Shown: positions 38,501 to 53,231 of the stretch, piece after piece
How positions within the stretch are numbered: position 1 is the first letter of the stretch
How the letters are laid out: each line of letters begins with the position of its first letter
From: Cloeon dipterum
Lineage: Eukaryota; Arthropoda; Insecta; Ephemeroptera; Baetidae
Direction of reading: 5' to 3'
Length of the DNA: 64,000 nucleotides
Assembly: GCF_949628265.1 (NCBI RefSeq)
Contig: NC_088789.1
Span: 27,459,883 to 27,523,882 of the forward strand
Position numbers and translations under genes: made by a program
Notes under the pieces: generated by a model
Databases searched by the model: none
What the model was told of the DNA's origin: nothing
Seen by the model: the letters and a program-made list of their open reading frames with translations, nothing else

Positions 38501-40671
38501 GAGCTATAGAGTTGTAGCGCCGGCCCCGGGAGGATTGTGAAATGATGTCCCTAGGTTCGTGGATGCGTCTCCGGGGAGATGCATGCGCCAGAAAAGGGTC
38601 GAATGTCCTCTACGTCTTGCCACGCCGTATTTCAGCCGGGCGAAACGCGTGCGTCGATAAAAGTTGGTCGCTCCGTCGGCACAATTATTAGCCTCATGAA
38701 GCAAATCAGCCGGAAATGCGGTCATTTGTACCTCGGAACTGATTCGCAACATTTGCATGCTCATTCGCTGCAAAGCAATTAGGGTTGCATTTGCTTACCA
38801 CCCGGTTTTTTCACCTCTGGTTTTTAATCACTTAATTTTTACTAATTTCTTGCGCAAGAAATTAATTTATTCCATTTTTCCCCTGCGAAAATCTAAAATT
38901 TTGGGTCGAAGTGGTCAAAATTTCCTCTACTGTGCAGATGTTTTCTTTAAAATTGTCATTTGCTGCCTCAATTTCTCCAAAAATTTATCTCTAAATATTT
39001 TTCAAGTCGATAGGTCATAAGCTAATAAACTAAGGTGCAAACATTGCCTGCAAGAAACTCGTACAAATTGAAAAAAACACTGGTTTTTACCACTACACTG
39101 CATTTATTTTAATGCGGTTATTTTGCTTTTGCAACCGTGAAAGCAATGCACGGCTGATAAGAGCACAGACCGAATACACTAAATAATCTTGGTAGTTGTT
39201 AATGAAAAAACATCACTATGAAGTTAGTAAATGTTAGGAAATTTCGCCTTTTTTATTCTCATCTTATCGTGGTTTACATTAAAAAGGCCAAAGGAGAGCC
39301 ATGAGTTAGATTTTCGTTATTAAAAAAGGAGGTTGATAGTAAATCTGTCCAAATAATTTCAAGAAGTAAAACCATAAAGGAATTAACACGATAAATTATG
39401 AAAAATCTACGTTCATTATTTAAGGGGTCAGTTAGGGGTTGATGAGGGAGGGACGGGTTTAGGATAATTTCAAACATTCAAGGCCATAACTTTGATTCAA
39501 TTAACGCTGGAAAAATAAATTAATTCTTACACGGAAAGGGTGGATGAGGAATGAAAAGGGGTGGAAGTTACCACCCTGGAACTTTCATGGCTCGTCAGGA
39601 AGCATCAAGACGAGTTAAACGGTATGCAATTTTTGCATTTCTGGCCAACAGAAGATGAGATCTCGCGTTCACTTGATAATTTAAATTCTGACCCTAAAAC
39701 GGGTTTTAACCTTTGACTTGAAATATCTGAAAAATTAAACATATGAGCGTCGCAAAAAAATCAGGATAAATTTATGTTACTATTTGCAGTATGTTTTGCA
39801 ATATCACTCTAAAATTAGACAAAATGTGCTTATTTAAAATAGAAAATTGGTGTTCTAGACCTTGGAGCTAGAAAAATATTTTCCTCACATTAGTTTTAAG
39901 GCATAAAAAATTACTTAAAACTTCAGACAGATTCTTATTAGTTTAGGCGAGTCTGCTGCATATATTTCAAATCTCAGAGAAATTGAATTGGAACCCCACG
40001 GCGCTTCCCAAAACCGAGCTGATTTTCATCAGAATCTGACATTGCAGAATCAACTGAATTAATATTTTATGATATACCACCACTTCAGTGAAATTGATAA
40101 AAGATGGAACTCTCCCTCCATTGTTTAATGTGCCTTCCATTTATTTAAAAATCTTTTAATTATTTTTATTCCTAAATATTTCTCATGGAAGCTGCATTGA
40201 GAACAACTTTGATTACTCTTGATTGCCATTTATTATCATATCAACGTGTTTGTATACTTTCACCGAAACAAATTGGGAACTAAACATTATTAATTTGTTA
40301 ATTTCCTAAAAAAATATACCAGTGATACGAGCACTATGGCAAACCGGCTTAATCACACAGATATACACACATCTCTCAATCAAAGTGCGCATCACAATGA
40401 TTGATGGATCTAAATCAAATTGCGCAGCGCTGCGGCGTTAGGGCAAAAACCACACGTGCAGCAAGCTAGACCAGCGTGAATATTGGGGAGGACGCCTGGG
40501 GGTGCAAATAAAGTGTCAAAGCATCGGCCAAAAATTGAAATAGCGCAAAATAGTGACGGATAGGAAATCGATGCTGCAGCTAGAGGGCCGTCGGATCTGC
40601 GGACACACATTTGCATCGCACACGCCCGCCCGAATACATTCCTGATGAGAACGATACGAGCAGCAACAATA

Positions 40672-40702
<31 letters not shown>

Positions 40703-43700
40703 GAGGTATTGTGAACCCGCCGTGTGCGCGCGCGGGTGACCGAGCCGAGAGAGAACGCGAGAGCGAGAGAGAGAGAGAGTCCATAATATAATAGTACAGC
40801 ATGTAGACCGATGGGATTATGATTTATATCGAGCACACGCCAGTCCCGCGGGACGCGCAGCGAACATCACATTATGCCGCTGGCTGGTCGGTCACTCGCT
40901 CGCTCGCTTCGGCCTATCCATATTGTCTGTCCAGCGGCGTGATGGCTCGCTCGCTCGCCCACCCGCCTCTGCACTGTTGAATATGTGACGCTTTACTAAT
41001 AGCGCCTCATCACTTAACTCGCGCTGCTGCTTTACTAATTGCACCTATATCTATGTGCCGCGCGCGCTGCAACACTCACACACACACACACACGCTCGCC
41101 CGGTCGCCGACGGACGGCCTAACTCGTGTGCTATCTGTCGCTTTGCGGTCGGCCTGCAGCCCCTCGCGCTGAAAAATCACCCGCCGCGTGTGTGTGTTCT
41201 CTCTCTCCGCTCCAACACATATAGTCGCGCAGAGCGAGGTGTTGCGAATCTGTGCCGCCGCACCACCCACTGCGAAACCTACTGCCGCACTCTGATTCAT
41301 CCCCCGTGCGGTTATTGCCATCTGATTTTTCTTTCTGCTATTGATGCTCCATGTCCTGTGCTAAATGAGCGAGTGTATGGATTCCAATTTAAAATATTAT
41401 TACTTTCAGAGCTAAGGTTGCGATTTGAGACGGGTTTGGATCCAAATTGGATTTTTATTTTTAATCTATTTTTTCTTGTAACCATTTCACACGAGATTTG
41501 CTTCTGAAAAAGAGTTTTAAGGTGAATTAAAGGATTTAGCCGTCGTATTTTCCGGTTATATTAGTTGAATATCATTTATACTTAACTCGATTTTTCCCCA
41601 AAGCCTGGAAGCTCAACAGGCTGAAAAATCTGTTCTCCTGGTCATGTTTGGCTTAACCGCATGAATCTGAATAAAAAAATGAATAAAAAAATAAAAAATT
41701 GAGATTTTTAGCCTAATAATTTTAGCTAATGCATCGCATAAAAACACTAAGAACGGGTAAAATGTAGTTAAATCGCTTTAATTTGGCCTTTATTTTTTTG
41801 CAATGGTCAAAATATTAAAAAATGTGCTCTAATAAATACTACGATTTTTAAGTAAAATTAGGTTACAATTAAATTATTTTAAAAGTTAATTTTACAAGTA
41901 ATGGAATTTAAATTTTTCCCATTAAAACATCGATTTCAGTTGTCAGCATTTTATTGTGCACAGAAAAATATACTAAAATAATTTTCCGAAAAATCTTGAA
42001 TTACACCATCACGTTTTAGAAGCGATTTAGGACGATTGAAGGGCTTAAAACTGCGGGATACATGCTAATTTGATGTCTATAGCAAGCAGAAAAATTGCCG
42101 GTCGTCTCTAATTCCGGACCCTTAACAATAACAAAATATTTTCTTCCGTGAATTAAATTTGTATCTGATCATACAGTCAGTTTTTTCGGTTGGAAATTTA
42201 GTTTGAATTAAAATTCAGCACACGTGCAGAGTTTAAAAGTAGAACAAAAGACTTTTGATTGTATATCTATAGCAGTACAAGTGCGAACGAGGGTACCAAT
42301 TAGCAATGATGTGGTGCGGGTTAAGTGATTTGACGGTGCATGGCAGTGCCTCGCCTCCGAGATGAGGTTCGCAGGTCAACTGATGTTTACTCCGAGTGTT
42401 TGATTGGTTTGCAGGAGATGAGGAAGAAGACGACACCGAGCAGGACGTGGTGGTGCACACAGAGGCCGACGACGACTTTCGGCAGGCGAACCCTCCACGC
42501 ACACCCGGCAGTAGTATGTATCCTGCTCTTGAATTATTTAGCATGCAAACGGAAGCATTCTTTACAGAAATAGTATCGCACATTGTTAAGAAATTAAGAC
42601 TGACTTAAGATGTAATTTTCATTAATTCCAATATTCTTTTTGGAGCTAAGTAAATAAAAAAATCCAAATTTTAGGCTCTCCCCTGTCTGTTAGGAACTCG
42701 CAGCATTAAGTGAACAAATGAAGTTTCTCGGCCATTACCAAATTTCTGCTTGCTCCACCCGGGAAATGCATAATTAAGCGGCCTCTTAGTTAGTTGGCCG
42801 TCTTGAAAAGTGGCCGATAGCCAAGTAAACACGCTTGTAATACCATCCAAGCGCGCACTTGCCGGCTAATAGCGGAGATCGCTCGGCCGGGCAGGCAGGC
42901 AGGCAGGCAGGCTACTTTCGCCTAGCAAGAAACTACCTGACGCTTTCCCGCTAATACGAAGTGGCTGTGTGTGCATCGGCAATCTCCTTAATGCAAAATC
43001 TTTCTAAAAGTTAATATCCTTCTTAGCTCGGTGTTCGCGTTGTTCAAAGAAAAGGAAGGGCCTGCTCCTTGGAGACGTCTTGAGCTAAAACGCGCGCGGA
43101 CGTTGCTCAGGAAAGCGGCTGCACACACACACACGGATTGCCTGCCCCACGGCTGACGCAAACGGCTTTTACTCGATGGCTAAGTTGGCTAAACCAAAGA
43201 CGGAGATCACATGAGAGGTGGAAACTCCTCAATGATTTTTTTTATTATTAAAGAGTAATTTTTTTAACAGATGTAAAGATTTCTTTATTATATGAAACAT
43301 TTGTAAATTATACGAACAATATATAAATGACCTATTGGGAAAGTCCACCAAAAGATGACGCCACTGTTCATTTACAATTTTAAAGCTTCAGATTTTATCA
43401 TGCTACTGTAAATTTGTGATGAGCAAAAACATTTTTAGCGCATTTTGAATTTTGAGAGTTCATAATAAATCATTTTGAGAGTTTAAGTGTGCGTTGAACT
43501 CCTCTCGTCAAGCCCGATCAAATGAAATCCAAATATGAAGTCATCGGTCAAGGTAAAAGGTCACTAAGGCTAATTTTCGAAAATTTCATGGAATTTTTTG
43601 GGTTTTTTAAAACAGCAGCATACTTTAAAAATCCGAAACACCCCTCAAAAGGGGTCTCAGGGTGCTTATGAACTTGTGTGGAAATTACAAGGTGGTGCTC

Positions 43701-46700
43701 AACTTTGTTTCCCAAAAATTCAATTTTTAATTTCAAAAAGCACTAAATTTTCAATTTTTGCAAATGTTGTGAGCGCTAAATCTCGGGTTCTAAGGGTCAA
43801 AAATGCAAAAACTGCACACCATTCGACTTGGGTAGACTTCCTCAGTTGAGCTGAATGGTTTTTGGGGTGCTCACTGTTCCCTATCAACCCCTATTTGCCA
43901 TAATTTCACCCCCCGAATCGAAAAGTGAATATTTTTAACTATTCGCGATTTTTTGTTCTTTTATAACTGGAATTTGGAAATTAACAAAATTTCAAAGGAT
44001 ATTTATAAGAAGCATTAGACGTTTAAACAGCTAAATTTCGGCTTCCGGAATAAGGTATTTTTAATGACGATGTTCTAAAACCAATTTTCTTTGATTTTTT
44101 ATTCACAACATTTGTTCCACTGGTTTTCTGTTTAATTTTATATTATTGCTGGGTTGCAATTATCAATAATCTTCCTTTCTACCGCTTCACAGTCAGATGC
44201 GTTGGCTGTCAAAACGTCTAATTCGTTTCACCCATTAAAATATGTTTTGATTCATCCGGCATTATTAGCCTCTACCAATGTTCAAAACAAGAGTGTCAAA
44301 TTTTCGAATTTTACTGTAACGAAATGTTTCTATATTGCGCAACGTGATTGTTGACTACCAAAAGTCACAATTTTATAATTATTGCGGCAAATACATAGTT
44401 GAACTTCTTGTTCATTTGTGTATGACAAAAATCAGCAGTTCAGAGATCTGCATCAAAACAAAGTTATAAGTGACAGACGGAGCCTTGGTGAAGATTGGAC
44501 CCTTAATTGACCCTGCGAGGTTAATCAGAAAGGTCAATTGCGAGCGCACCCTGATTGCGTGCTGCAAGTGGACGCGAGTCGTAGCTGAATATTTTACACT
44601 CGTGTACACGCACACGAGAGCAAAGTGCGACACTCGGTCTCGCTCGCACGTCGGCTCCTCGGGTGACCAAAGTGTTGGCCCAGAATCATTAGTCAGGGTG
44701 GCAGTAGCAGCTTTATCACCTCCGCAGACGCCATTAGTTAGTGCCTGCTCTCCATTATTCGCGCATTTGTATCTCTGCTGTGTGCGCACCGCCTAGGGAA
44801 ATAGATTTGTCCATCTTTAATGACAACCGGCCGCCCGCAACCAACAACCATATCGTGCTGAATGCGCAGTGTGCAGGCGCAGTATCTCTCAAAATATTGT
44901 CTAGGACAATTAAATATTCCAAATTTAATTTCAACTGCAGTTGAAATTTTTTTGTTGAGCGAATATCACGGGTCGCAGGACGGTTTTGGCGGTGTCAGGT
45001 TAATCTGACGAAATTCCCACCATCGATCATAGTCTTAATTTAAAGGGTAACCAAAATGTTTCACAATTGCTGGTTTTACGGGAAATTTTTGCAGCGGGGT
45101 CCAGATGTGCGATAAAATTGGTTCCCAGTGCGCAGATCCAAGATGGCGTCTGAATGTTAGAAACAAAAAGCTCTCTTTGGATTGTCATACGAGTGTCAGA
45201 GTTTGTTTTTACGATCCAAAAGACACAAATTAGTACAAGTAATGCAAATTATGTCACAATATTGACGAAAACTTGGTTCGTTTCGCGCATTTTCACGTGA
45301 CTGTTTTTTCGCGCCATACTCCACCGGACGCCATATGTGCGCGTCGTATGAATCTGGTACCCGCTGCATTTTTGGAGAATTTTTAGTCTACTTATTTCAG
45401 TATGCTGACCTTGCCTAGTGAGAAATATTCCTAGTGTGAACTATTGTATTATTTGTCTCCTTGTGTTGACCAACCCGTATATCAGTAATTTATTTTTTAT
45501 AACTTATTTTGTGATGTCTACTTTATTATATATTGAAGCTAATTTAAACCACCTGTTATTTATGAATTTACGAATAGCTAAAATGAGTTAAATTCTTGTG
45601 ATGTATTCCAAATATTTATTGACATGACGGACTGAATTATTTTATGCTATCTCGAGTCAACAATAAATCTGGCATTTCGACAATTTCAGGGATTTATCCT
45701 CCATGCATCCCCATAGTGTTGAATAATTCTCTAGGTTGAAGAGTAAATTTACGACTTAACCAACATCTTACACGATATTCGTAGGACTAAAATGTAGATC
45801 TATTTGTGTTTTAGTTCAAGGAGACAGCCGAGGCTCTCCCCTACCTCCTGCCATACAAAATTCTCCCCTGCAGCATGAGTGGCAGGCAGCATCAGCCGAG
45901 AGAGGGACAGAAGAAGACCCTGGCGAAGATCCGGCTTCACCTCTGATACTGCCAAATGAAGGTAAGCAAAAACAATAAAAATGTTCATTTTGTTACATTT
46001 TTGAATGGAAAATAACACTAAAAGCGGCATGTCTGTGACAATGTCTGCACTCTCGCCTGCAAAAGTAACGCCTTTGGGGACATGAAAAATTAAATCTGCC
46101 GGCACTCGAGCGCAAATGAAGTTGGGACTTGTACACGAAATTACACAGGGATTAATAGTTGAAATTTTTACCATTCCACGTCGAGGATTGTATTAAAAAC
46201 CTTGTTAAAAATGCATTCATCCGCCTCTCTCTATCTCTCTTTCTCTCGACCGCCCACAGAATTAAACACAACTCGTTTCAGTTAAGTTAATTTTTCAGCC
46301 GGCCTGCTGGAATTTCGGGCAAATCTGTTTTCTTTATTTCCCATGTCGCGGCTTACTCGCTTTCGGTCGGCTTCCCCTGAGTTGCGCGAATTTATATAAA
46401 CACGCCGGCAGAGTGAGTGAGTGAGTGAGTGAGGCTTGCCCACAAATTTCATTAGAATTTTTGAGTTTTCGACGCCCGCCTAGCGGCCTGGAAGCTCTCG
46501 CGTCGGCCAGGGAATAAATATTTACGCACGCTAAGGCCGAAAAAAGCGGCCTTATCGAGTTTACTCGGCCCGATAAGCCAGGCTGATGCTCTCCCGAGAC
46601 CTAATAGGATATCTCATCTGCTCGCCGCCTCCCAATTTTCCGTGTGTGACCATACTCGCTCTCTCTCTCTCTCCGCTCTCCACTGCGGCCGGAGAGAGGT

Positions 46701-49700
46701 AAACGTGCGCGTTTCTCCGCAGCATTAACTTTATTTCCACCAGCGTGCAGCTACGCAAATATCTGCCATAATGCCACTAACGGCCGCCTTGTAATTGAGC
46801 GGCCGGCCTTTTTCTTCAATTGGACTTTTAAATTTGCGCACCAACGGTGAGAGTGGGATGGCTCAACTTTGGGGAATTCAGCGACTTTCGGTCTCTTTAC
46901 CTGCGCGAAAGGTCCTCTTCGCTTCTGTGCGTATTTTTTCTACTTTAGTCAAAAAAATTACCTTTTTTCAAGTCTGTGATCAGGTTGAAATTCTATCAAT
47001 GTAGACGGTTCAGGTGATTGTAAACGGAAACTTGAGAGACGGCATTAGAAGCAACGAGGTTTGCAGAAATCAGCTTGTGAGATTTCGCGACGAGCTGGTC
47101 CCAGAAGGTGCAAAGTTGCAGGAGCGTACTCGGAGAAGAACGAGCGCGAAACACCAGCAGGGAGCGGAGAACAACGCGCGGTGTTTCATCTTTTATTTTT
47201 ATGCCTGCAACTCTCTGGGGCCGTCCGCGGACAAAACAAATTAGAGTAATAACGTATAAGAGAGGAAGAGACAGAGAGAGAGAGGCAGCCGTGCAACTTA
47301 TTAACTGACGAATTACTAATGTCTATCCACCGAGGAGTTGCAGCAGCAGCACAAATGTGGAGGAAAGGGATTCCCATTTCTGCCGCTGTTTTATTTGCTC
47401 AGCGGTCCCTTTTATGAGACTCGCGTGTGGGACATATAAAAATGTAAAATTTTGTATTATTTGCTCGCCGCCTACTCTCGCGGTCCGTTGTCGCCAAAAG
47501 CTGATTTCATTAATTAAAATCAAGTTCAAATTCATGGAATAAAGACTAGAAAAATTAAAAAAATAAATTCAAATTCCATCTAGAGATTTATTTTGTAATT
47601 TTAAAACAAAAATTAATTCCAAGGGAAGGCATCTACGCATATTTTTGCTGTTGACTAATTTATCTGGTTGCAACAAATTTTTCAATGCATGACCATCAAC
47701 CAAAGCGCGCCGTTCTGCCAGGGAGAATCTGCGCAATTTATATTCTCGCCGAGCATTGTGTGATTTCGTGTTGTTTGCGTTTGATGGCGAGTGGACTGAT
47801 TAGCTCTTTCGCAGGCGCGGCAATGTGTTTATCCGGCGCACCGAATTGTAGCCATCATGGCCGAGCCGAAGCCGCGCGCCTGTGTGTTTTTCATGGTGAG
47901 CGTCCTGCAGGGAATAAGTGCGCGCGGCATTAATCACTCGTCGCCACTTTAAAAGCAGGCGAGCACCTCGGGCCAGGGCACGCACGGGCGCACGCAGATA
48001 AAAATTAACTTACTTATGTACTTGAAGACAAATTTCGTCATTCTCATACCAACTAGCCTGCTTCTGCCGCCTCCCTCGAGGCCTGCGAGGACGGACGAGC
48101 TGCTCTCTTTTGTGAACTTGCTAAATTGAGAGCAGATAATACTCTCGCGCGGTGACTCAACAGCAACGCGGTAAAAAGGCGTCTGCCTGATTAGGAAATG
48201 CGAACTAGACCCGATTTGACCGAAAATGCAAGTGTAAAAAATTCGAATTTCCCTTATTTGCGTTTTTTTTTTTTTGGAGGTTTTATCCCAAATTGGTTCA
48301 AATTCCTGGTAGAACAAAAGTTCAGACACCCTTGAACTCATCTCGTCAAGAAAAACGACTTTTCTTAGGGCCTCAAAGTGGAGGGTCCAATTTAAAGGTA
48401 TCTAAAATCGAGTTTTTGAAATGGAACTCAAATTTTAAAATGAATAAATCGATTTTTTTTAAATTTTGATATGGTTGTCCTGTAGAGCGCAAAAATATAT
48501 TAGGTAGGTTAAAATCTGGAGAGGCGTTTTGCCTACATTTTTTACTGTTTGTACTAAAATATAGACTAGAATATTTATTTGTCTTTTTTCGGGTTTTGGA
48601 AAAATGTTTACACGCCCAAAACTCAGCTTCTAACTGTCAGATTTTATAAAAAACAACTCACTGCTAGACTATTCTCAACCTCCCCGAGATAGCTGAAGTA
48701 TTCGAAGGGTGCCAACCCTTCAACCCCTCTTTTTCACCCCAAAAATCGTAAATGTTTTTAATTTTTGGTTGTTTGCGCCTCACTAAGAAACAGAGTTTTA
48801 TTTTTATCACCACGAAATTGCTTCAGTACATCATGGGACGTGAACGTGAATACAAGTAAAGTGGTATGTAGTTTTTTTTATAAATTTGACTCTTAGAACC
48901 TGAGATTAAGTAGACACGCTTTTTTATAATGAACAGCCTCCGAAAGAAAAAGACGTTTTTCACCAAATCTCGACTTAAAAGCATTAGATTTAAAAAAAAA
49001 CTGCACACCGTTCGACTTTTTGTAACCTTAATATAAGAGAGTTAGCAGTATAGGGGTGTTAACTCCTTCAACCCCTTTTCCACCCCATCAAAATTGGAAA
49101 AATACATTTTTAACAGGTTGGAAGCAAATGATGCTACTAATTAAGCATGTAGAGAATTAAAAATGGCTTGAATTCAATCCGACAAATTCACCCTTAGAAT
49201 GCAGATGCTAAGACCTACCGAAGATAGTTTGTAATTAGAAAATGGTTGTCTTTCAGCATGTTTTTACTCATATTTCTGCATTTTTCCATTGTTAATTTCT
49301 TTATGTTAAGAAATTATCACATCCATGTCATTTTTTATCAAAATAAATGTGAGATAATTGCACCGACTACGAAATTTTATGTATTTTCTACGTCTCACTC
49401 TTTGCATTTTTTCGTGTTTTTTAAAAAGATCCAAAACTATTTAGAAAATTCGTACCATGACCGGAGCTTCTGAGATTAAAATAATTTGTTTACATAAAAA
49501 TATGCAACAGTTGCAGGACTCATTAGAAAAACCAATTGCACGAAACGACGTAATCATTAACGTGCGTGGCGTGTCAAACGATTAATCACGTGCCAAAGTA
49601 ACGATTCATGCGATAATCGAGAGGCGTCAGGTGGCACACGACGGACGGAAGTGGCGCCTTGGCCGAGGACAGGGGTCATAATTGAATGGCTGTTTATTAA

Positions 49701-52700
49701 ATGTATGAACCATATATTTATTGCCTGCAAAACCACTCAGCGTGCAGATAAACACGTGAATCGATTTGCAATATAATTGAGGAGGAGGAGGCGCAGGCTG
49801 CGTGCAGGAATCGACATATTATTCGGAGCTGCCGCTGCCGGTGGTGGCAGGCAGGCGGGCGGGTGAGCGGGCTGGCGGGCGGCGAGCAGAGCGTGCCGAG
49901 AGAGGGCTGTTCTGCCACACTGCAGCCCGAGAGCCAGGCAGGCAGCATTAGCAAGGGAGGAGGGCTGCGCGATGGTGCCGGTCCTCTGGGAGTCAGTCGC
50001 TCCCCAACCCACACCACCAGCCCATTCTGCTCCCGCGAGACTGCCTCCGCATTATTTCTCTTGCTCTCGCAGTATAGCACCTTCCCAGGGGATAAAAGTA
50101 TACCTAAATTCATGCCGTGCACCAGTGACGTCAGATGAGACATAAATACGCCACTGGCATGCCACTCGGTTTGTTCTCTCTCTCTCTCTACCTGTGCGAT
50201 TGGCCCACCCCTGCAACCCCCCGACCGCCCGCGACACATGCCTATTTATTCGATATCATTTGTGTACTTGTTTCCACGGCCTGATTGTCCTTTCGCATCG
50301 AGATTTTTCAAACAAACCGTTTTAGGGCAGTGTAACACAGATTTCTTTTTTTATTTTTAAATTATCTAGGTTAAAGCTTAAAGTTTTTTTCACCACTGGT
50401 GTATACGGGTCAATTTTTTGCGGTAGAAGAGGAAATTATTTTTTTCTAGCAAAAATCCAAAATTCCTCCGCTTGTTTTTAATTTAAAAATGCTATTCTGA
50501 GATTTCAGTCTACTCTTAACTTTGTCGAGGTCATGGGCATATTAAGTTACAAATTATTAATAAAATTACGGATAAATATTCCTTCAAGATACTGGTAAAA
50601 ATTAAAAAAAAGATAAAACAGCAATGCGAAAGGATATTTTTGCGACCCTTAGGGTAAATTATATTTCTAAAACTTTTAATTTCCGAAAAGTAGTTATTAA
50701 ACTCGAGATTTATGAGTCGCTAAATTAAATAAAGAGCACAAATAGCTAGTGTACTTACAAAATTGCTCCAAAAATTTTAAAATTCGTATACTTGAAAATA
50801 TGAGAGTTATTTTAGAATTTTATAATTTCCCTGTAAGGTTAGCCGTTTTAGTGTGACTTACCCAATAAAAATTAACGAGAGTTCTGTAAACTTTAATATT
50901 TTTACTGCCTTCTGCCCCTTTCTTGACGGCTTATAAGGAGAAATTAAACACTGCACCACTGCTTGCAGTAGGTTCAAGAATGAAAAAGTTCGCTCTGCGG
51001 AAGAATAATTTAACCGTGCCTAAAAATCTTTCCTAATAAGCAAAACGCAAGGCTGGTATGGCTCCAGCTATCCATTTTATTTGCACATGGGTGAGACTTC
51101 TGCATAATGCAGTCGCTCTCGAGCCATCGTCGCCAGCTGTGGAAAAAGAAACTTATTTTCAGGCAGCGTCTCGACGTCTGAAATTGGCCAGATCTCTCGC
51201 CAGAATGACAGGCCGCTGGTCATTTAGCCAGCAAGTCTGCACGCATCAGCCGAGGGTGGCTGGATTTTAAAGAGTGGCAGACACGAGAAAAAAACTTATA
51301 TTTGCAAGAAAAAGAGAGCGAAAGAAAGGGATGCACGGAGAAGAAATAGCGGAGGCGCTCCGGAGGAGGAAGGCGTTTGCAAATGAGATGACTGTGGAGA
51401 GAGCGCGCGCGAGAGAGAGAGAGAGAGACCGAGAGAGAGCGAGAGAGAGAGAGACGTACTGCTGGCTGCATATTTCCCTGGAGGTTCCTGGGGCGCCTCT
51501 TTCCACTCAACTCCTCGCGCTCTTTTCTCCCTCACTTACACCCTTGGGAATTCCCTTGGCGTTCTGATTAGTTCGGCTCCCAAAGGTACGCCCCCACTCG
51601 CGCGCGCGCTACCTTACTCTGCTGTGTGCGATGTTAATTCCAGCACACGCCAAGCTCTCTCTCTCTCTCTCTTTCAGCTCCATGTAATCATGTTGCCTGC
51701 CGCTGGATGGCTAATATAATTCTCCCTGCGCCCCGTAATGAGCTCTATTTATAAATGGAGAACACGGGACGCAAAAATGAATAAAGAAGTTTATTTCTTT
51801 GTAATGCTGACTTGAATATCAAATGAGTTGGGCCTCTCTTTTTTTGGCGTATTTTCGGTTTGACTTAAAATGACCTGGCCTTCTTCTCAAACTTTCCTCG
51901 CCCCAAAACTTGTATTAGTTGTTTTATCTGATGGGGCATACGCACAAAGATAGAAAAAGAAATAGGAATAAAATTCAGTTCAGTCAGACCTTATATATTC
52001 CACTTAGGGTGCATTGCTGAAGAAATTTGAATTTAAATAAAAAAAATCATTAACTCTCTTAATTGGAAATCACGCAACTAGTTATAAGTGTCTTAAGATT
52101 ATTTTTGCCAATTTTGTCACCACCAAATCTCGGGCTCTGACGGTTAGAATTGCAAAAACTGCACACCGTTCGACTCGTCGCGACCTCCCCTAGATAGCCG
52201 TGAGGTTTTGAGTTTGATCTCCCTCATCCCCTTCCACCCTGTACATTATATAATAGCGAGAAAAATCGCGTTGCTTTTTGCACTTTCAGCAAACTGGTCA
52301 CAGCTCTCTTTAATTTGAAAATCTACCCCAAAATACTCTTCATAGACAGTGAAAAAAGGTTAAAAATAAACATCTAAATTGCAGAACGGGAAATATCATT
52401 TTTAAAAATCAATTTTTACTATGTTGGAGTAGAAAAAACGCAAATAGGGGTTGGTGACTGATTAGATCACCCCTAAAATCCACCGTCTATCTAGAGAACG
52501 TTGAGACGAGTCGAACGGTGTGCAGTTTTTGTGATTCTAAGCGTTCAAACTTGAAATTTAGTGTTTACAATATTGGCAAAAATTGAAAGATTTAATTTTT
52601 AGTAAAATTGTGGTTGATTAGTCGGTTTAATAAATCATCTTTATCTTACTAATCGATCAATAATTTTTTTAATGAAAATGCCAATAAATCCCAATAATTA

Positions 52701-53182
52701 ATTATTGACTTAACGCACAGGCTCTAAAATTTTCCTAAGAAATATTATTTGTTCCACAACAAATTGCAATATACGCACATTTAACTCTAAAATTTTTTCA
52801 AACCGACTAAATTACACCATCAAACTGTCTAACAATAAAAGCCCTATTAATAAGTAAATTAAAATTACGCGTTTCCCGCACTTTGATTGCACAAAAATAG
52901 CTACTAGGCAAGCCGGCGTGCATTGTTGCGCCGCCGGTTGCATAAGCTCTCTCTCTCTCTCCTCTTCTCTACTTCGCCGATTAAATTTTTGCTTTCGCGT
53001 CCGCATAGAGACCACTCTCGGAGGATCAAATCTTGAAACGGGCGCAGCACTCTTTAATTTGGGAATTCATCAAACGCGCCGCCGTTCCCGCGGGCGCGCG
53101 AGCACGGCCCGATCTGCGTGTGCTGAGCCCTTTCATCTCAGCGCGTCTTCATTCAGCCGCGCGCGCCACAATAAAGCACTCG

Positions 53183-53231
<49 letters not shown>

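Noticed and set aside
49718-50239. 173-codon minus-strand frame
   Set aside because: Lies in a GC-rich microsatellite-bearing patch, low complexity, rich in Cys/Ser/Arg, with overlapping frames on the other strand and no recognisable family.
51220-51567. Several 79-97 codon frames
   Set aside because: Translations of GA/CT microsatellites (runs of Ser-Leu or Arg-Glu).
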